DNA from: Actinomycetes bacterium
Lineage (GTDB): Bacteria; Actinomycetota; Aquicultoria; CAJVYJ01; JAUVQD01
Assembly: GCA_030666075.1 (NCBI GenBank)
Contig: DAOUYN010000015.1
Location: 1-10,246 of the forward strand
Reading direction: 5' to 3'
DNA: 10,246 bases
The first letter of the stretch is position 1. Each line of letters begins with the position of its first letter. The position numbers and the translations under genes were made by a program. The notes under the pieces were generated by a model that saw nothing but the letters and a program-made list of their open reading frames with translations, had not been told where the DNA came from and ran no database searches. This document shows positions 6,490 to 10,246 of the stretch, piece by piece.

Positions 6490-7548
6490 ATGATAAAAGT
6501 CTTAATAGCGGAAGACTCGGCGGTGATCGCCGGGCATTTAAAGAGTCTACTCGAAAGCGACCCCGAAATATCGGTGCTCGCGATCGCCAAGAATGGCATT
6601 GAAGCCGTAGCGATGGCCAAGAACTTACATCCCGACGTCATCACGATGGATCTCCTGATGCCAAAGATGGATGGAGTGGAGGCCACGCGATCTATCATGC
6701 GCGAGTCTCCGACCCGTATTGTCATCGTCACGGCCAGCACCGATCAAATCGAGAGCCGTCCGGCATTCGAGGCCCTCAAGGAAGGTGCTTTGACGGTTTT
6801 GGACAAGCCCCGAGGCTATGGCCATCAGGACTACGAGCGCATCAAGGCTAATCTGATTAAGACGATCAAGGTCATGTCCACAGTCAAAGTCGTGACCAGA
6901 TGGCGCGAACGCCCCCCGGCAAGGCTGACGACGAGCCCTGTAACCATGGAACCCCGCATCATCGCCATTGGCGCTTCAACAGGCGGGCCGGCGGCGTTAG
7001 GCCAAGTCCTGAAGGCACTTCCGCGTCTGCTGCCGATCCCGGTCCTAGTCGTTCAACACATGACCGCCGGATTCGGGGCAGCTTTCGCCGGATGGCTCGG
7101 CCAGGAGTGCGAGATATCGATCAAGGTCGCGCACGACCACGAACGGGCTGAACCTGGTGTCGTGTATATCGCGCCCGACGATCTTCATCTCGGTATTTCG
7201 GCCAACGGCCGGATAGGCCTGACGGAATCCTACGCAAAGAAGACATATCACCGGCCGTCGATCAATCATCTATTCGAAACAGTCGCCCGCGGTTTTCGCG
7301 GCCAGGCAATAGGCGTGTTACTAACCGGCATGGGTGAAGACGGAGCGACTGGAATGCTAGAGATCAAGAAAGCGGGCGGCAAAACCTACTGCCAGGACGA
7401 AGCGTCATCGATCGTCTTTGGAATGCCAAAAGCGGCTATCGCACTCGGGGCCGCTGATAAGATATTGCCGATCGACAAGATCGGTCCGGCCCTGGTCGCA
7501 ACGGTCGGCGCGCAAGTGCAAAAACAAGGGGAGAAGATCAATGTCTAA
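6490..7548 (+). CDS. cheB: CheB receptor methylesterase/deamidase response regulator (WspF-like)
   Basis: Removes methyl groups from receptor glutamates (and may deamidate glutamines) when phosphorylated by CheA, opposing CheR. The 352-residue protein has an N-terminal receiver with Glu8/Asp9, phospho-acceptor Asp54 in TMDLLMP and the switch Lys in VLDKP, a short linker (about 135-150), and the methylesterase domain. The catalytic triad is visible as Ser163 in GASTGG, His190 in VQHM and Asp284 in GMGEDGA. Length is normal for the family. Start is the ATG with GGAGG four bases upstream. It ends overlapping the start of the next gene by eight bases (ATGTCTAA). Position after the hybrid cheA corresponds to wspF, where loss of the homologue causes constitutive c-di-GMP signalling in Pseudomonas. 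Confidence 0.96.
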   Translation: MIKVLIAEDSAVIAGHLKSLLESDPEISVLAIAKNGIEAVAMAKNLHPDVITMDLLMPKMDGVEATRSIMRESPTRIVIVTASTDQIESRPAFEALKEGALTVLDKPRGYGHQDYERIKANLIKTIKVMSTVKVVTRWRERPPARLTTSPVTMEPRIIAIGASTGGPAALGQVLKALPRLLPIPVLVVQHMTAGFGAAFAGWLGQECEISIKVAHDHERAEPGVVYIAPDDLHLGISANGRIGLTESYAKKTYHRPSINHLFETVARGFRGQAIGVLLTGMGEDGATGMLEIKKAGGKTYCQDEASSIVFGMPKAAIALGAADKILPIDKIGPALVATVGAQVQKQGEKINV

Positions 7549-8413
7549 GAGGATCATGGTAGCTGAAGACAGTCCGACACAGGCCCAGAGGGCCAAATTG
7601 ATACTCGAGAGCGAGGGGTATGAAGTGCTGCTGGCTGAGGACGGGCAAATAGGACTGAAGACGGCAATAGCGGAGAAACCGGACCTGATCGTATCCGACA
7701 TCGTCATGCCGGAGATGGACGGATACGAAATGTGTCAAAAGCTAAAAGAGCACGAAGAGACCCAGAACATCCCGGTGGTCATGTTGACCACAAAAGGCGA
7801 TATCATGGACATCATCAAGGGCCTTGGCGTCGGGGCCGACAACTTTATCACCAAACCATACGAGGGCGCTTATCTGCTGAGCCGGATAGAAACGGTCTTT
7901 TCCAACCTGCAACTACGCTCTGAGGGACAATTGCCCGAGGAGAACGAGCTGGCGAACTTCCAAGGCAAGGTCAGCTTGACGAACGACCGTTTTCAAATAC
8001 TCTCACTCCTGTTGAGCACGGTCGGTGTCGTGATCCACTGCAACGTCATGGGCCTCTTTCTGCTCAGCCCGAGCGGCCGCCATAGTCTTTATCTCGTCTC
8101 CTTGCAGCCGCTGGGCCCTGAGGCGGGAACAGACCTGACGACCAAGGTCCTGGCGGCAGCTAATGTCTTGGACGGGGGCGAATTGACTGAGACCGACGTT
8201 CGGATCACGAAGGTCGTCAAGGAAGAGATGCTCCCCGAGGATATGGCGTTATTCAGTTCTTTTATAAGTGTCCCGCTCATCAATGATCGGGAAGTAATCG
8301 GGATCCTGACCACCGCCAATACGAAGGAAGATGCGTTTCAGCCAGATGACGTGAAACTGTTGTACCAGCTCGGCCTGGAGTCGGCGGGAGCATTCGACAG
8401 AATCGGCAGATAG
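7541..8413 (+). CDS. Response regulator REC with C-terminal GAF-like domain
   Basis: Probable phosphorylation target of the CheA encoded upstream. The 290-residue protein starts with a complete receiver (about 1-125): acidic pair Glu9/Asp10, phospho-acceptor Asp53 in VSDIVMPEMDG, and the conserved Lys in FITKPYE. The rest (about 145-285) resembles a GAF domain, with FISVPLINDREVIGILTTAN and the closing helix PDDVKLLYQLGLESA. There is no GGDEF, EAL, HD-GYP or DNA-binding domain, so it should act by protein contact. Start is the ATG with GGGGAG seven bases upstream; an in-frame upstream start at 7418 would lie inside cheB and break the receiver's usual N-terminus. It sits where wsp clusters carry wspR (REC-GGDEF), but the cyclase is missing and is instead found two genes downstream. 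The GAF assignment is moderately sure; ligand unknown. Confidence 0.9.
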   Translation: MSKRIMVAEDSPTQAQRAKLILESEGYEVLLAEDGQIGLKTAIAEKPDLIVSDIVMPEMDGYEMCQKLKEHEETQNIPVVMLTTKGDIMDIIKGLGVGADNFITKPYEGAYLLSRIETVFSNLQLRSEGQLPEENELANFQGKVSLTNDRFQILSLLLSTVGVVIHCNVMGLFLLSPSGRHSLYLVSLQPLGPEAGTDLTTKVLAAANVLDGGELTETDVRITKVVKEEMLPEDMALFSSFISVPLINDREVIGILTTANTKEDAFQPDDVKLLYQLGLESAGAFDRIGR

Positions 8414-8439
8414 GGCTCTACCCCCAAGAAAGGACGACG

Positions 8440-8823
8440 ATGGAGACTGACAACGACGAAATAGAGGTCCAGATAAAGAACGGCGTCATTGAGATATATG
8501 AAGACTTGCTGCGCACTGTTTGGGCGAAGATCGTCCCGACTTTGGGAACAGTCACGGTCGTGACCATCGTGCAGCGCGCGATCGACCGAACCGGCAAAGA
8601 CCATCCGGTGCTTAACTATCTAAGCACTGCTGAAAACGGGCTTTCGTTTGACCTGATCAGGGAGCATCTGGGCGACGAAGAACGGGTCGAGTTGCGGGAG
8701 GCGTTCAAAGACCTTATCGCCAACCTTTTCGATATCCTTGCGAAGCTGACCGGCAACATCATTGTCCAGCAACTTATAAAAGAAGTGGACGGCCTGGAGC
8801 TTTCGCCCGAGGACGCCCGGTGA
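8440..8823 (+). CDS. Hypothetical protein, unknown family, within chemosensory operon
   Basis: A 127-residue, acidic, apparently all-helical soluble protein. I do not recognise the family. No signal peptide, Cys cluster or catalytic motif is visible. Its middle carries a hydrophobic helix (TLGTVTVVTIVQRAI) and the C-terminal half a hydrophobic helical pattern (FKDLIANLFDILAKLTGNIIVQQLIKEVDG) that looks like a packing or oligomerisation face. AGGA five bases before the ATG and a 26-base gap from the upstream regulator place it in the operon; its TGA overlaps the GTG of the diguanylate cyclase gene, so the two are probably translated together. By position it could be an adaptor between the REC-GAF regulator and the cyclase; that is inference from context alone. 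Coding is supported by gapless fit between neighbours and codon use like theirs. Confidence 0.8.
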   Translation: METDNDEIEVQIKNGVIEIYEDLLRTVWAKIVPTLGTVTVVTIVQRAIDRTGKDHPVLNYLSTAENGLSFDLIREHLGDEERVELREAFKDLIANLFDILAKLTGNIIVQQLIKEVDGLELSPEDAR

Positions 8824-10246
8824 GAACAGGGCCCCTCGCTATCGGGGCGACGGCAGCTGCCTTGCCGCTGCTGACCGCCGGTGCCGTACTGGCCGGGGCG
8901 GCCCCTGCTCAAGTGCTGATAGTCGCCGCCCTCTGCGCGCTGGCCGGGGGCGGGACAACGATCCTGCTTGGGAAGAAAGGCGCGTCAGAGGCAGCCGTGG
9001 CTCTGGCCGACGCGAACGGCTGCTATCAACGATTGATGACGACTATGAATGACTCGGTCATCGTGGTCGATGCCCAAGGGAGGATCATCGAAGCGAACCA
9101 GGCCATTGCGAAACTCCTCGGCTACGCTCCCGAAGAGCTCCCGGGCCACTTTCTCCCAGATCTGACCCCGGCAAAGGAACGCCGGATCATGCAGGACTTC
9201 ATCGGGGAAACACTCGCCAACGGGACCGCCGAAGCCAAAGACATAATGCTCGTCCAGCAAAACGGAGACACATCCTGGCTTGACTGTGCCGCTGTCCGGA
9301 TCGAGGGCGACGCGGACGTTTCGGCCCAGATCATGCTAAAAGACATCACGGCCAGTAAGCGTCAGTTCATCCTGACGGAAAAGGAGATCTCCTTTGTTCA
9401 TGAGCTGAGCCGGACGCTGCCGCTTCTTCAAGACTTCGACCAGATGCTCGACAAGATACTGAGCATGCTAAGCAATGCTCTGCCCTTTGAAGGGTTCGCT
9501 CTGGTGCTGGCCGAACCGGCCGAGACGATGGCCACCGTGTGCGTCAGCGAAAAAGCCGAAGCCGGTTTTATTGCCGAAGTAGAAGGCTGTGTCATGGACA
9601 TCCTGGCAGATCTCGGAGACAACGTCGATGCAGCTTCCGTCGATTTCAACCTTGAGTTCAAGGATGGGATCGACCCGGCCGGAACCAGTGTCGGCTCTCA
9701 GATCATGCTGCCGTTGGCCGTTGTCAACGGCGTGGCCGGCCTGTTCAGTTCGAAGGAAAACGCCTTCAAGAAAGAAGACCTATCACTGTTCTCGACGATG
9801 GTCAGCGGGATCTCCTCGCTCTACATTGCCTACAAGTCCTACCAGCAGGTCCAGCACTTGTCCATCACCGACTCGCTCACGGGACTCTATAACCGGCGTA
9901 AGTTCTTTGAAGAACTGGAGCGGGAAATCGAACGGATAACACGTTATGAAGCACCGATGACCCTGGTCATGCTGGACTTAGACCACTTTAAGGCAGTCAA
10001 CGACCAGTTCGGCCACCAGATGGGCGACGAAGTCCTGAAAGAGACGGCCAAGGTCATGCTGGCCAACACTCGAAAAACCGATATCGTCGCCCGCTACGGC
10101 GGCGAGGAGTTTATTATCGTCTTGACGGAAACGCCGCTCGAAGGAGCGGTCGGGGTGGCAACGCGTATAAACCAGGCGATCGAAGAGGCTGTTGTCCTCG
10201 GGGCAGCCGTCGAGATCAAGGTCACAGCCAGCCTCGGGGTCGCCAC
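8820..10246 (+). CDS. Membrane-anchored PAS-GAF-GGDEF diguanylate cyclase (3' partial)
   Basis: Makes the second messenger c-di-GMP from two GTP. The frame is open to the window end (475 complete codons visible). The GTG start overlaps the upstream TGA (GTGA) and has GAGGA six bases ahead. The N-terminus holds two closely spaced hydrophobic segments (about 5-28 and 30-50) followed by Lys52-Lys53, suggesting a membrane hairpin with the rest in the cytoplasm. Next come a PAS domain (about 70-185, with DSVIVVDAQGRIIEANQA and LGYAPEEL), a GAF-like region (about 190-350), and the GGDEF domain from ITDSLTGLYNRRKFF onward. The metal/GTP region LDLDHFKAVNDQFGH and active-site GGEEF (427-431) are intact, and the inhibitory I-site RxxD is present as Arg418-Asp421. 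It should therefore be an active, product-inhibited cyclase. It is the probable output enzyme of the upstream chemosensory genes. A further C-terminal domain beyond the window cannot be excluded. Confidence 0.93.
   Translation, partial: MRTGPLAIGATAAALPLLTAGAVLAGAAPAQVLIVAALCALAGGGTTILLGKKGASEAAVALADANGCYQRLMTTMNDSVIVVDAQGRIIEANQAIAKLLGYAPEELPGHFLPDLTPAKERRIMQDFIGETLANGTAEAKDIMLVQQNGDTSWLDCAAVRIEGDADVSAQIMLKDITASKRQFILTEKEISFVHELSRTLPLLQDFDQMLDKILSMLSNALPFEGFALVLAEPAETMATVCVSEKAEAGFIAEVEGCVMDILADLGDNVDAASVDFNLEFKDGIDPAGTSVGSQIMLPLAVVNGVAGLFSSKENAFKKEDLSLFSTMVSGISSLYIAYKSYQQVQHLSITDSLTGLYNRRKFFEELEREIERITRYEAPMTLVMLDLDHFKAVNDQFGHQMGDEVLKETAKVMLANTRKTDIVARYGGEEFIIVLTETPLEGAVGVATRINQAIEEAVVLGAAVEIKVTASLGVA

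Noticed and set aside
7418..7540. Upstream in-frame start adding 41 residues to the REC-GAF regulator
   Set aside because: The extension is Arg/Ser-rich out-of-frame cheB sequence; the receiver begins naturally at the ATG at 7541, which has a good SD.
1..10246. Mobile element, CRISPR array, toxin-antitoxin or defence system
   Set aside because: No transposase, integrase, repeat-spacer pattern, nuclease or toxin-like pair was seen; the window is an envelope locus plus a signalling operon.

Overview
The window looks like part of a bacterial chromosome, about 55% GC by eye. The likely host is a Gram-positive-type actinobacterium. The sortase fragment at the left edge has the class E form (GHR...PF, then TLTTC, then a downstream Arg) that is typical of Actinobacteria. 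The small heme protein next to it ends in a sortase-type cell-wall sorting tail. No rRNA, tRNA, CRISPR array, insertion sequence or phage gene was seen. The lineage assignment is inference.

Left block (1-1325): a sortase catalytic domain fused to C-terminal TPR repeats, cut at its 5' end by the window. It converges tail to tail with a secreted single-heme c-type cytochrome-like protein on the minus strand. The two stop codons share one CTAG. The cytochrome's tail (QADTG, hydrophobic stretch, RRR) suggests it is a substrate of the adjacent sortase.

Intergenic region (1326-1595, 270 bases): divergent control region. It holds a CRP/GlxR-like half-palindrome on the cytochrome side, a sigma-28-like promoter facing right, and a short hairpin abutting the ribosome binding site of the right-hand operon.

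Right block (1596 to the window end, all plus strand, tightly packed): cheW - cheR-TPR - cheW with an N-terminal extension - cheA-REC hybrid - cheB - REC-GAF response regulator - 127-residue unknown protein - membrane PAS-GAF-GGDEF diguanylate cyclase (cut at the right edge). The order cheW/cheR-TPR/cheW/cheA-REC/cheB matches wspB-C-D-E-F of Pseudomonas, whose output is the response regulator diguanylate cyclase WspR. Here the WspR-type output appears split: a REC-GAF protein without a cyclase, an unknown small protein, and a separate membrane-anchored cyclase that also carries a GAF domain. No chemoreceptor gene is present in the window.

Working model (inference): receptors encoded elsewhere signal through two CheW adaptors to CheA-REC. 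CheR and CheB provide methylation-based adaptation. The phosphoryl group goes to the CheA REC domain, CheB and the REC-GAF regulator. The output is c-di-GMP synthesis, probably governing surface attachment, pili or biofilm. The neighbouring cell-surface sortase locus may be related or merely adjacent.
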